Made by a program: the position numbers and the translations under genes. Positions 17,419-26,936 of a stretch of DNA of 64,000 nucleotides are shown here, piece by piece; the stretch's first letter is position 1; each line of letters begins with the position of its first letter. The notes under the pieces were generated by a model, which worked only from the letters and a program-made list of their open reading frames with translations, did no database searches and was not told the DNA's origin. This DNA is from Clostridiales bacterium Firm_13 (GTDB lineage: Bacteria > Bacillota > Clostridia > Saccharofermentanales > Saccharofermentanaceae), in contig LVAS01000063.1 of NCBI GenBank assembly GCA_001603035.1, positions 1-64,000 of the forward strand, read 5' to 3'.

Positions 17419-18603
17419 ATGTGTAGAAAATGTGTCACGATGTTTCTTGCTCTGCTTATGATTATGACAATGGGTACGGCATGTCAGACCTCGACAAATG
17501 CAACGGTTCCTTCGGAGACAACGACCGAAGAGACAAACGATTCTACTGCTCCTTCGGATACATCCGCTTCTTTGGAGACAACCGTATCGGAAACAACGGC
17601 CCCGGCGCCGACCAGTACACCGGTTGTCACCGATCGCGTCGTCGACGCATACGGGCAACTACAGGTGATCGGAACCAACCTTTGTGACGCCAAGGGGAAT
17701 CCCGTTCAGCTTAAAGGAATGAGTCTTCACGGGTTAAACTACGTCGGCGATTTTATTACCGAGGCAAGTATAAAGACACTCGCGGAGGACTGGGGATGCT
17801 CTGTGATTCGGCTTCCACTTTATACCGAAGAGGACTGCTACATCAAATACCCGGATAAGTATTATGAGACTCTTTGTAAAGGCATCGACCTGTGCATCGA
17901 GCAGGGGATCTATGTGATCGTCGACTGGCATATTCTTTCTGACGGCGATCCGCTTACATATCTGGATGAGTCAAAGGACTTATTTACCAAGATTTCGGAA
18001 AAGTATGGCAACTCTCCCAATGTGATTTACGAGATTTGCAATGAACCGAACAGCGGTCATCAGAATGATCCCAATAAGGTTGTTACATGGAAAGAGAATA
18101 TCAAGCCGTATGCCGAACAGATTGTCTCTCTTATCCGTGAGAATGATCCGGATAACATCATCATTATCGGCACATCCACTTGGAGTCAGGATATTGACAT
18201 TGCCGCCGCTGACCCTGTTGACGGAACCAATCTCATGTACACGGCACATTTTTATGCGGGTTCACACGGACAAGATCTCCGCGATAAGATAAAGAAGGCG
18301 ATCGATCTTGGAATCGCTCCGTTTGTTACGGAATGGGGAACGACAAATGACAGCGGCAACGGGCTCTTGTATTTACCCGAATCGGAGCAGTGGCTTGATT
18401 TTCTGGATCAGAACAAGATCAGTTGGTGCAATTGGTCGATCGGCAGTTCGATTGCCGAGAAGACGAATGCGTTGAAAATGGTCTCCAATATTCTGACTCC
18501 CGAACAAAAAGCAGCGGCACATTGGCCGGACACGTTTATCACGCCATCCGGACTTTTTGTGCGCAGTAAAATTCTCGGCATACCTTACCAACCCGAAAGT
18601 TGA
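17419..18603 (+). CDS. Secreted lipoprotein glycoside hydrolase family 5 (cellulase-type)
   Basis: Lipobox-like MGTAC, Ser/Thr-rich linker, LKGMSLHGLNY, VIVDWHILSDGDP, PNVIYEICNEPNSG, FVTEWGTTNDSGNG (GH5 catalytic motifs). Confidence 0.9.
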   Translation: MCRKCVTMFLALLMIMTMGTACQTSTNATVPSETTTEETNDSTAPSDTSASLETTVSETTAPAPTSTPVVTDRVVDAYGQLQVIGTNLCDAKGNPVQLKGMSLHGLNYVGDFITEASIKTLAEDWGCSVIRLPLYTEEDCYIKYPDKYYETLCKGIDLCIEQGIYVIVDWHILSDGDPLTYLDESKDLFTKISEKYGNSPNVIYEICNEPNSGHQNDPNKVVTWKENIKPYAEQIVSLIRENDPDNIIIIGTSTWSQDIDIAAADPVDGTNLMYTAHFYAGSHGQDLRDKIKKAIDLGIAPFVTEWGTTNDSGNGLLYLPESEQWLDFLDQNKISWCNWSIGSSIAEKTNALKMVSNILTPEQKAAAHWPDTFITPSGLFVRSKILGIPYQPES

Positions 18604-18611
18604 GGAACAAA

Positions 18612-19742
18612 ATGCTTCGTGTTACCCGCCCTGCCTTGCTACTCTTGTCACTTCTCGTTTTAACGGGATGTGCGTTCTCGACGGCAAGCCGATCGACTGC
18701 CTCTTCTCCGGGTCGTCCGGAAGTATCCGATGTGGTTGTCACTCCGACAAATAGCCCGACGCCGACACCGCTTCCTACTCTGTCGCCGACACCGACACCG
18801 ACACCGACGCCGGCCGTGAAGAAAATACTTGTCAGCTTTACCGGTGACTGTACTCTCGGACAAAATACCGGAACCGGCGGCAACCAGAACAGCTTTCAGA
18901 GTGTAGTAGGAACAGATTACGCCTACCCATTCAAAAATGCGGTGGACATTCTCAGTAAAGACAACATGACTCTTGTCAACTTCGAAGGTACGCTAACCGA
19001 CTCTAACTCGCCGAGGGACAAAGAGTTTACTTTCAAAGGTCCTTTTGAATATGTGAATATTCTGAAGGAGGGGAGTGTCGAAGCCGTTAACCTCGCAAAT
19101 AACCATTCCTTTGACTTCTGGCAAAAGGGCTTAGACGATACGGAGGCGACACTGGATTCTGCCGGTATTCTTTGGAGTATCGACAGTCACTATGCGATCT
19201 TTGAGACGGACGGCGTCAAGATCGGAATGGCCGGATTTGTTTTTCCGTACGATCTGGCGCCGATCTATAAGGCAATTGATTCACTTCGCGAACAAGGGTG
19301 TCAAATTGTCATTATCTCCGTTCATGCGGGTATCGAAAGAATGTATGAGCCGGAAGAATCGCAAGTGAAGATGGCGCATGCGATCCTTGATTACGGCGCG
19401 GATATTTATGTCGGCCACCACCCGCATAGACTTCAACCGATTGAACTTTATAACGGCAAGTATATTCTTTACAGCTTGTCGAACTTTACGTTTGGCGGGC
19501 AGCCGAATTTGACGGATAAGGATACGGCCATTGTTCAGTGCACGTTTTCGCTTCAAGAGAATCAGGTGATCGGATATGATCTAAATGTCATTCCGTTTTC
19601 TATGACGACGACTTTCCCCGGAAATGACTATTGTCCGATTCCCTATGAAAAGGGAAGCGAGGGATATCAGTCTGTCATGGATAAGTTGCATTGGTCCGAT
19701 GCCCTGAATGATGATGCGTCCGTCGCCTATCCGGATGAATGA
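18612..19742 (+). CDS. CapA family lipoprotein (metallophosphatase-type, capsule/poly-gamma-glutamate related)
   Basis: Lipobox LTGC, Pro-Thr repeat linker, SFTGDCTLGQN, VNFEGTLTDS, NLANNHSFDFWQKGLDDT, VGHHPHRLQPIELYNGKYILYSLSNFTFGG. Confidence 0.9.
   Translation: MLRVTRPALLLLSLLVLTGCAFSTASRSTASSPGRPEVSDVVVTPTNSPTPTPLPTLSPTPTPTPTPAVKKILVSFTGDCTLGQNTGTGGNQNSFQSVVGTDYAYPFKNAVDILSKDNMTLVNFEGTLTDSNSPRDKEFTFKGPFEYVNILKEGSVEAVNLANNHSFDFWQKGLDDTEATLDSAGILWSIDSHYAIFETDGVKIGMAGFVFPYDLAPIYKAIDSLREQGCQIVIISVHAGIERMYEPEESQVKMAHAILDYGADIYVGHHPHRLQPIELYNGKYILYSLSNFTFGGQPNLTDKDTAIVQCTFSLQENQVIGYDLNVIPFSMTTTFPGNDYCPIPYEKGSEGYQSVMDKLHWSDALNDDASVAYPDE
18784..18813 (+). repeat. Coding CCGACA hexamer tandem repeat (Pro-Thr linker)
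   Basis: ccgacaccgacaccgacaccgacgccg encodes PTPTPTPT in the CapA linker. Confidence 0.75.
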
Positions 19743-19838
19743 TACGTCCCAATCGCGCGATTCTGATTTGACGAATGCGGCTCTCCTTGTTACTATTCTT
19801 TTTGATAAAGTTCTTATCTTTTTTCAGAAAGGGGCGGT

Positions 19839-20354
19839 GTGAATATGAGTAACAAAAAAGTTCTTGTCATTATGGGAAGTGATTCGGATTTTCCCGTGAT
19901 GGAGAGTTGTTTTCGCTTTTTGAAGAAGTTTCGGATTTCTTTTGACGCACGTATTTGCTCCGCGCACCGATCTCCCGAACTTGCGGCGACTTTGGCGTCG
20001 GAAGCCGAGGAGAACGGATACGGAGTAATCATTGCCGCCGCCGGCCTTGCGGCTCATCTCCCCGGCGTTCTGGCGGCTTTTACGACGCTTCCGGTTATAG
20101 GAGTCCCCTGTAAGGGCGGCGCTCTTTTCGGCATGGATGCTCTGCTTGCGATCGTTCAGATGCCGACAGGCATTCCTGTAGCAACCGTCGCGATCGACGG
20201 TGCCGCCAATGCCGCGATTCTTGCCGCACAGATTCTTGCCGTCGGAGACAAAGACCTGACGCTTATGCTTAAAGATTATAAGAAAGAACTCGCCGATTCT
20301 GTTTCTCAACGCGACATGCGGTTGCAAGAGAAGTTGACGGGAATTGAGGAATAG
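19839..20354 (+). CDS. purE: N5-carboxyaminoimidazole ribonucleotide mutase
   Basis: VLVIMGSDSDFPVM, SAHRSPE, AAGLAAHLPGVLAAFTTLPVIGVP. Confidence 0.95.
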   Translation: MNMSNKKVLVIMGSDSDFPVMESCFRFLKKFRISFDARICSAHRSPELAATLASEAEENGYGVIIAAAGLAAHLPGVLAAFTTLPVIGVPCKGGALFGMDALLAIVQMPTGIPVATVAIDGAANAAILAAQILAVGDKDLTLMLKDYKKELADSVSQRDMRLQEKLTGIEE

Positions 20355-20357
20355 ACA

Positions 20358-21788
20358 ATGAGCGGAAGAAGCTTAGAGGAAGAATGCGGCGTTTTTGGCG
20401 TTCTCGATACGTCCGGACAATTGACGGATGCCGCCAGAATGGCGTATTTCGGCCTCTTTGCTTTGCAACACCGCGGGCAGGAATCCGCGGGAATTGCCGT
20501 CAATCATGACGGCCGCATCGTCTGCCATAAGGATCAGGGTTTGGTCGTCGAAGTGTTTGATAATATTGCGCTTGACACGCTGCAGGGACAGGCGGCGGTT
20601 GCGCATGTGCGGTATCCCGCCAACGGCGAAACAGGGGTCGACGCGATACAGCCGATGCTGATTAAGTCTCGTTCCGGGCACATCGCGCTTGCACATAATG
20701 GAGCGCTTACGAATGCCGACGAAATACGCGAACGGCTTAAGTCAAACGGCGCGATTTTTCAGACGACGGCCGATTTTGAAGTTTTTCTCTCGCTCCTTGC
20801 GCGAAATCGGATTGCGACGGATTGTCTGGAAGACGCGATCGTACAAATGATGGAAGAAGTTCGAGGCGCCTACTCAATCGCAGTGCTGACAAATAATAAA
20901 TTGATCGGAATTCGAGATCCGCTCGGAATTCGGCCTTTGGTCCTCGGGCAGAAGGGCAGCATTTATGTGCTCGCTTCAGAGAGCTGCGCACTGGATGCGG
21001 TCGGCGCTCGATTTGTTCGAGACATCCTGCCGGGAGAGATTATAACGATCTCGCGAGAAGGTGTTACTTCTCGCTATTTCACACCGCCCGAATCGGCGCA
21101 TGAGAACGGACGAATCTGTATTTTCGAGTATGTTTACTTCGCTCGACCGGACAGCATTATGGACGGAGCAAGCGTATATGATTCCCGAATTCTTGCAGGC
21201 AGAACGCTTGCTCGGGAGGCGCCCTGCGATTGCGACCTTGTGGTAGGAGCCCCCGACTCCGGAATTGCCGCCGCAATGGGGTATTCGCAGGAGAGCGGAC
21301 TGCCTTTTGGATCCGCGCTTCTTAAGAACCGTTATGTCGGCCGTACGTTTGTGCAGTCTTCGCAGGTACTCCGTGAAATGTCTGTACAACTCAAATACTC
21401 TGTGCTGCGCTCCGCCGTAGAAGGGAAGAAGATCCTCATCGTCGATGACTCGATTGTTCGCGGTACGACGACACGCCACAATATCGCGTTGCTCCGAGAG
21501 GCGGGTGCCACCGAAGTTCACATGCGCGTAGCGTCTCCGCCGGTTTGTTATCCTTGTTATTACGGGATCAATACACCGGAACAGAAGGAATTGACGGCGG
21601 TTTTCTCGTCGGTCGAAGAGGTTCGCCGCCATATTGATGCGGACAGTCTCGCGTATATAAGCCTTGACGGCCTTAAAGCGTCGACCAAAGGAATTCGATG
21701 CGGTCATTGCGCATCCTGCTTCGACGGACTTTTCCCCGCGGGTGTTCCGGAGAAAATGAAGAATCAGATTCATCGAATCGAGGTATAA
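20358..21788 (+). CDS. purF: amidophosphoribosyltransferase
   Basis: ECGVFGVLDTSGQ, LQHRGQESAGIAV, PRPP motif ILIVDDSIVRGTTTRHNI. Confidence 0.97.
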   Translation: MSGRSLEEECGVFGVLDTSGQLTDAARMAYFGLFALQHRGQESAGIAVNHDGRIVCHKDQGLVVEVFDNIALDTLQGQAAVAHVRYPANGETGVDAIQPMLIKSRSGHIALAHNGALTNADEIRERLKSNGAIFQTTADFEVFLSLLARNRIATDCLEDAIVQMMEEVRGAYSIAVLTNNKLIGIRDPLGIRPLVLGQKGSIYVLASESCALDAVGARFVRDILPGEIITISREGVTSRYFTPPESAHENGRICIFEYVYFARPDSIMDGASVYDSRILAGRTLAREAPCDCDLVVGAPDSGIAAAMGYSQESGLPFGSALLKNRYVGRTFVQSSQVLREMSVQLKYSVLRSAVEGKKILIVDDSIVRGTTTRHNIALLREAGATEVHMRVASPPVCYPCYYGINTPEQKELTAVFSSVEEVRRHIDADSLAYISLDGLKASTKGIRCGHCASCFDGLFPAGVPEKMKNQIHRIEV

Positions 21789-21803
21789 GGAGATCGAACG
21801 TAC

Positions 21804-22460
21804 TTGATGCATGTAGTCGTTCTCGTTTCCGGCGGCGGAACCAATTTGCAGGCGATTCTGGATCGCCTCGCCTCGGGGGTCTTGCGAAACGTCCGAATCG
21901 TTCGCGTCATCTCTTCCAGTTATGACGCCTATGCGTTGAGACGCGCCGCAGACGCACACATCCCAACATCTGTGATCGCGCGTAAAGACTTTACGGATAC
22001 TGACGCATATGATCGCGGGATGCTTTCGGAACTACAGAAGGACGAGGCGGATTTGATCGTCCTCGCCGGTTTTCTGTCCCTTCTGGGGCCGCTTACGGTA
22101 CATGCGTTTTCCGGAAGAATTCTCAATATTCATCCTTCATTGATCCCCGCGTTTTGCGGTCATGGAATGTACGGGATCCGCCCGCATGAAGCCGCAATAA
22201 AGCGCGGAGTTAAGATTTCCGGCGCGACGGTTCATTTTGTCACAGAAGGATACGACGAAGGTCCCATTCTTTTGCAGAAAGCGATTGGCGTCGAGCCGGA
22301 CGATACGCCGCAGTCACTGCAACAAAGAATTATGCGTGAGTGTGAGCAGGAGATCCTGCCGGAAGCGATACAGTTGATTGCAGACAAGAGAGTCTGTTTG
22401 GATCATAACCGAGTTATTATTCTGCCGAATTCGGCAAAAACAAGTGAGGGTGAATCATGA
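21804..22460 (+). CDS. purN: phosphoribosylglycinamide formyltransferase
   Basis: VVLVSGGGTNLQAILD, VLAGFLSLLGPLTVHAFSGRILNIHPSLIPAFCGHGMYG, SGATVHFVTEGYDEGPILLQ. Confidence 0.95.
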   Translation: MMHVVVLVSGGGTNLQAILDRLASGVLRNVRIVRVISSSYDAYALRRAADAHIPTSVIARKDFTDTDAYDRGMLSELQKDEADLIVLAGFLSLLGPLTVHAFSGRILNIHPSLIPAFCGHGMYGIRPHEAAIKRGVKISGATVHFVTEGYDEGPILLQKAIGVEPDDTPQSLQQRIMRECEQEILPEAIQLIADKRVCLDHNRVIILPNSAKTSEGES

Positions 22461-24001
22461 TTAAGCGAGCGATTATCAGCGTTTCCGACAAAACGGGCAT
22501 TGTGGAGTTTTCCCGACAGCTCAATGATTTGGGGGTTATGATCCTGAGTACCGGGGGTACGGCGAAACTTCTTCATGAGGCGAAGATCCCGTGTAAGGAA
22601 GTATCGGAAATCACAGGATTTCCCGAGTGTTTGGACGGTCGTGTCAAGACGCTGGATCCGCATGTCTTCGGCGGAATTCTCGCGATGCGTGAGAAACCGG
22701 AGCATATGGCAAGAATAGAGGAGCTCGGAATCAGTGAGATTGATCTTGTGGTCGTTAATCTTTACCCGTTTAAGAAGACCATAATGAAGCCGAATGCGGA
22801 GTTTGAGGAGTGCGTTGAGAATATTGATATCGGCGGGCCGTCCATGCTTCGCGCCGCCGCGAAGAATCATAAGGATGTAACGGTTATCACCGACCCGGCG
22901 GATTACGAAATCGTACTTCGACAGATTGCAGCTGCCGGCAATACAAATTACGAGACGCGGTTTGCGCTTGCGAAGAAAGTGTTTGAGCATACAGCCGCCT
23001 ATGACGCGCTGATCGCGCAGTATTTCTATTCGATTTCTCCCGATAAAACGCTTCCCGAATCGTATACGATTACCTTTGAAAAGGAGCAGAACTTGCGCTA
23101 CGGTGAGAATCCGCACCAAGCCGCGACATTTTACCGCAATGCAATTCCCGTGGCCGGCGGTCTCTCTTCCGCCATCCAAAAGAACGGCAAGGAGTTATCT
23201 TATAACAATATTGCCGATACCGATGCGACGATTCTTTGCCTTAAGGAGTTTTCTGAGCCTACGGTCGTTGCGGTCAAGCATGCCAATCCGTGCGGTGTCG
23301 GGTCCGCGGATACAATATTTGAAGCTTATCAAAAGGCGTATGATGCGGATCCGGTCTCGATTTACGGCGGCATTGTCGCCGCGAACCGAGAAATCGATGC
23401 GGCTACGGCCGAAGCGATGAGCAAGATTTTTCTGGAGGTGATCATTGCTCCTTCTTACACCGAGGAAGCGCTTGCCATTCTCTGCGCGAAAAAGAACTTG
23501 CGCGTTCTGGTGCTGCCTGCCATCTCCGAAGCGATTCCCGAGGATGAGCTGAACTTCAAGCGGGTTCTCGGCGGACTTCTCGTTCAAGATCACGATCGCG
23601 GCATTTACAAGGAGGAAGATCTTCGGGTCGTAACGAAGAATGTTCCCGACAAGGCACTCGACGACGACATGCGATTCGCGATGAAGGTTGTGAAATATGT
23701 TAAATCGAATGCGATTGTCGTCGTGAAGAATAAGCAGACGATCGGAATCGGCCCGGGGCAAACCAACCGCGTCGGTTCCGCGAAGATTGCTCTTGATTTT
23801 GCGGGGGAGAAGGCCAAAGGCGCCGTGCTCGGTTCGGATGCCTTTTTCCCCTTTAGCGACACGGTCGAATTGGCCGAAGGCTACGGAATTGCGGCAATTA
23901 TTCAGCCGGGCGGATCAATACATGACCAGGAATCAATCGATGCCTGCGACCGTTTCGGCATTTCAATGATTTTTAGCGGAGAGCGCCATTTCAGACATTG
24001 A
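22457..24001 (+). CDS. purH: bifunctional AICAR transformylase/IMP cyclohydrolase
   Basis: AIISVSDKTGIVEFSRQL, LKTLDPHVFGGIL, LRYGENPHQAATFY, VKHANPCGVG. Confidence 0.97.
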   Translation: MIKRAIISVSDKTGIVEFSRQLNDLGVMILSTGGTAKLLHEAKIPCKEVSEITGFPECLDGRVKTLDPHVFGGILAMREKPEHMARIEELGISEIDLVVVNLYPFKKTIMKPNAEFEECVENIDIGGPSMLRAAAKNHKDVTVITDPADYEIVLRQIAAAGNTNYETRFALAKKVFEHTAAYDALIAQYFYSISPDKTLPESYTITFEKEQNLRYGENPHQAATFYRNAIPVAGGLSSAIQKNGKELSYNNIADTDATILCLKEFSEPTVVAVKHANPCGVGSADTIFEAYQKAYDADPVSIYGGIVAANREIDAATAEAMSKIFLEVIIAPSYTEEALAILCAKKNLRVLVLPAISEAIPEDELNFKRVLGGLLVQDHDRGIYKEEDLRVVTKNVPDKALDDDMRFAMKVVKYVKSNAIVVVKNKQTIGIGPGQTNRVGSAKIALDFAGEKAKGAVLGSDAFFPFSDTVELAEGYGIAAIIQPGGSIHDQESIDACDRFGISMIFSGERHFRH

Positions 24002-24018
24002 CGGGAAGGAATTTCAAA

Positions 24019-25284
24019 ATGAAAGTACTTGTAATCGGCGGCGGAGGTCGCGAACACGCCATCTGTTGGAAACTCCGAAATAGCCCGAAAGTGACGGAAT
24101 TGTACTGCGCCCCCGGAAACGCCGGTATCGCGTCAATCGCGACGACGGTGCCCATACGAGCGACGGATATCGACGCTCTTACCGCGTATGCGGTGAAAGA
24201 ACAGTTTGACTTGGTTTTCGTCGCTCCGGACGATCCCCTGGCGCTTGGGCTTGTCGACCGGTTGAGCGAAGCCGGAATCCGCGCGTTCGGCCCGCGAGCG
24301 AACGCGGCGGTGATTGAGTCGTCCAAAGCGTTTTCGAAGGAGTTAATGCGCAAATATAACATCCCTACGGCTGCCTACCGGACTTTTACGGATGTTGACG
24401 CCGCCTTTTCCTACATTGATTCTCAACCGGTGCCGATCGTCATTAAAGCGGACGGTCTCGCGCTCGGAAAAGGTGTGATCATCGCGAAAACCAGGGAGGA
24501 AGCAAAGTCGGCTGTACGCTCGATGATGCTTGAAGGAGCGTTTGGAGCATCCGGCGCAACCGTTGTAATCGAAGAGTGTATGGTTGGCCCCGAGCTGACC
24601 GTCCTGGCTTTCTCGGATGGCAAAACCGTCGTTCCGATGATTACCTCGCGAGATCACAAACGGGCGCTCGACGGCGATCTCGGCAAGAATACCGGCGGGA
24701 TGGGCGCGGTGACACCCGGCGCCGTCCTGTCCGAAGACGACTTGCGAATGATGAACGAGACGATCTTTGCACCGACGATCGAGGCCCTCCGAAAAGAGAA
24801 TCGCCCCTTTGTCGGGGTCATCTATTTCGGACTGATGTTGACAAAAGACGGTGCGAAAGTGATCGAGTATAACGCCCGCTTCGGTGATCCGGAAGCGCAG
24901 GCTGTTTTGCCGCTCCTCAAGACGGACCTAACGGATATCATTGAAGCCTGTCTTGACGGTACGCTGGCGGACTTATCAATAGAATGGTACCCCGGCGCTT
25001 CCTGCTGCGTTGTCATGGCCTCCGGCGGCTATCCGGAACAATACCGGACGGGCTATGCGATAAATGGCCTAGAAGATGTAGAAACTCTCGTGTTTCATGC
25101 CGGAACGAAGTTCGAAGGCGACCAAATTGTCACTGCCGGAGGGCGGGTGCTTTCCGTATATGCAGCGGCGAACAATTTGGATGAAGCTATCGAAAAGGCG
25201 TATGAAGGCGTACGCAAGATTTCATTCCAAGATATGCACTTCCGCACCGACATCGGCAGAACTCTTCCCGGAGCAGATCTTTGA
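24019..25284 (+). CDS. purD: phosphoribosylamine--glycine ligase
   Basis: MKVLVIGGGGREHAICWKLRNSPKV, ATP-grasp, GMGAVTPGAVL, EYNARFGDPEAQAVLPLL. Confidence 0.97.
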   Translation: MKVLVIGGGGREHAICWKLRNSPKVTELYCAPGNAGIASIATTVPIRATDIDALTAYAVKEQFDLVFVAPDDPLALGLVDRLSEAGIRAFGPRANAAVIESSKAFSKELMRKYNIPTAAYRTFTDVDAAFSYIDSQPVPIVIKADGLALGKGVIIAKTREEAKSAVRSMMLEGAFGASGATVVIEECMVGPELTVLAFSDGKTVVPMITSRDHKRALDGDLGKNTGGMGAVTPGAVLSEDDLRMMNETIFAPTIEALRKENRPFVGVIYFGLMLTKDGAKVIEYNARFGDPEAQAVLPLLKTDLTDIIEACLDGTLADLSIEWYPGASCCVVMASGGYPEQYRTGYAINGLEDVETLVFHAGTKFEGDQIVTAGGRVLSVYAAANNLDEAIEKAYEGVRKISFQDMHFRTDIGRTLPGADL

Positions 25285-26870
25285 GGTACGGTGTTTTCGG
25301 CGGAACCTTTGACCCTTTTCATCGAGGACATCTCTCGATGATTCGCGGGGCGCTGTCTTCGGGAGCCGTGGATCACGTTCTTGTGATCCCGTCCGGATTA
25401 CCCGCCAAGAAGGACGCGGACCGCGTGACGCTTTCGCCTTACCGATTTTACATGACCGCGGCCGCGTTAGCCTCGGAACCCGATTGCTCGGTTTTAGATA
25501 TCGAGTTCCGTAAAGACACCCCCTCCTATACGGTTCAGACGTTGATTACCCTCCGCGAATCCGGTCGCGTCTCTTCGGAGGACGAGTTGTATCTACTTTA
25601 CGGCTCGGACATTCTCTTTGAATTCGAATCCTGGTATCTTCCCGAGTCGATCGTTCGTCTTTCCAATCTTCTTCTTGCCTATCGTCCCGGCATCCTTGAA
25701 GAGGCGACGCGCCAAAAGGCCCAAGATCTCGAATCGAAATTCGGCATCTCAATTGCATTTTTCCCGATTGATGGTATTCTTTTGTCGTCTCGCGAAATAC
25801 GGACGACCAAAGATTTCTCGTCGCTGACCGAACCGGTCAGACGTTTTATCGAGAAGAATGCGTTATACCCGGAAGAGAACCCGCTCGATTCCATATCGGA
25901 CGACACGATTCGGAAAGTCTATGAAATACTTCCGATCCTTTCAGGGGAGATCTCGCCGAAGCGACTGCTTCACAGCCTCAATACCGCGCTTCTTGCGGTT
26001 TCGTATGCGGTGCGATACGGTATCGATGCCGACCGAGCAATGTTGGCCGGAGTTCTCCACGACGCGGCGAAGGAGCTTCCGCTCGAAACGCAAAAAGAAC
26101 TGGCGAGTCAGGCCTCGGATCCTTCGGATGATTTCCCCGCCGCGATTCTGCACGCGCCCGCCGGAGAGGTGTATGCACGGAAGCGTTACGGAATTGCGGA
26201 CCCGGAAATTCTTGCCGCGATCCGCTATCATACGACAGGGCGCCCCGAAATGACCTCCCTTGAAAAGATCATCTATCTTGCCGACAAACTCGAACCGGCA
26301 AGAGATTACGGAGATCTTGTCGAACTGCGGCGGATTGCATTTATCGACCTGAATGAAGCGGTGATCGCGTGTCTCACTGCGGTTCGGGAAAGTTTCGCCA
26401 GAAAGAGTCGCCTATTTCATTCCGAATCGACATTAACCCTAAAAACACTGCAACAGAAAAGAAAGCAAAAAGAGAACAATCGTCGAATTATGAAGGAGAA
26501 TACTATGGAGATTCAAGAAACTGCCGAGAAGATCGCTTCGATTCTGACAGATAAAAAGGCGGTCGACGTTGAGATTATTCCCATCGCCGCAAAGACGACT
26601 TTGGCCGATTATTTTGTCATTGCATCCGGAACGTCGGTTACGCACATCAAATCTTTGGCGGACGAAGTAGAGTTTGTGCTCAAAAATGAATGCGGAATCG
26701 TGCCGGATCATGTCGAGGGGCTTTCGACGGGGCGTTGGGTGCTCATCGATTATAAAGACATTGTCGTCCACGTTTTTCATCCGGAAGAGCGCGAACATTA
26801 CAGCCTCGAGAAATTGTGGCTGACAAAACGTCCCGAGTCTGCCGTGCAAACGGATTCGGAAGTTGAGTAA
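25281..26870 (+). CDS. Tripartite ORF: NadD (nicotinate-nucleotide adenylyltransferase) - YqeK-type HD hydrolase - RsfS (ribosome silencing factor)
   Basis: TTG start overlapping the purD stop. NadD: GVFGGTFDPFHRGHL, SSREIR. YqeK/HD: SLNTALLAVSYA, LAGVLHDAAKEL, YLADKLEPARDY. RsfS: AAKTTLADYFVIASGTSVTHIKSLADEVE, WVLIDYKDIVVHVFHPEEREHYSLEKLW. No stop between them. Confidence 0.9.
   Translation: MRYGVFGGTFDPFHRGHLSMIRGALSSGAVDHVLVIPSGLPAKKDADRVTLSPYRFYMTAAALASEPDCSVLDIEFRKDTPSYTVQTLITLRESGRVSSEDELYLLYGSDILFEFESWYLPESIVRLSNLLLAYRPGILEEATRQKAQDLESKFGISIAFFPIDGILLSSREIRTTKDFSSLTEPVRRFIEKNALYPEENPLDSISDDTIRKVYEILPILSGEISPKRLLHSLNTALLAVSYAVRYGIDADRAMLAGVLHDAAKELPLETQKELASQASDPSDDFPAAILHAPAGEVYARKRYGIADPEILAAIRYHTTGRPEMTSLEKIIYLADKLEPARDYGDLVELRRIAFIDLNEAVIACLTAVRESFARKSRLFHSESTLTLKTLQQKRKQKENNRRIMKENTMEIQETAEKIASILTDKKAVDVEIIPIAAKTTLADYFVIASGTSVTHIKSLADEVEFVLKNECGIVPDHVEGLSTGRWVLIDYKDIVVHVFHPEEREHYSLEKLWLTKRPESAVQTDSEVE
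26493..26510 (+). promoter_or_regulatory. Internal Shine-Dalgarno and start codon for RsfS inside the NadD-YqeK-RsfS ORF
   Basis: AAGGAG (26493-26498), 6-nt spacing, ATG at 26505, in frame with the long ORF. Confidence 0.65.
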
Positions 26871-26936
26871 AGAAAGTAAATAATTGTCCGGTATTGTCGG
26901 AAGCATTCTCTGTCACAGAAACGTCGCTTTGATACG

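Noticed and set aside
18770-18815. Short tandem repeats as a CRISPR array
   Set aside because: The repeats are in-frame Pro-Thr codons in the CapA linker with no spacers.
19743-19838. Purine riboswitch upstream of purE
   Set aside because: The intergenic region is under 100 nt and I could not recognise the aptamer.
20976-21959. 327-aa ORF on the minus strand
   Set aside because: It is antisense to purF/purN and its translation is arginine-rich without family motifs; same pattern for 22403-23179 (-), 1354-1995 (-) and 5178-5870 (-).
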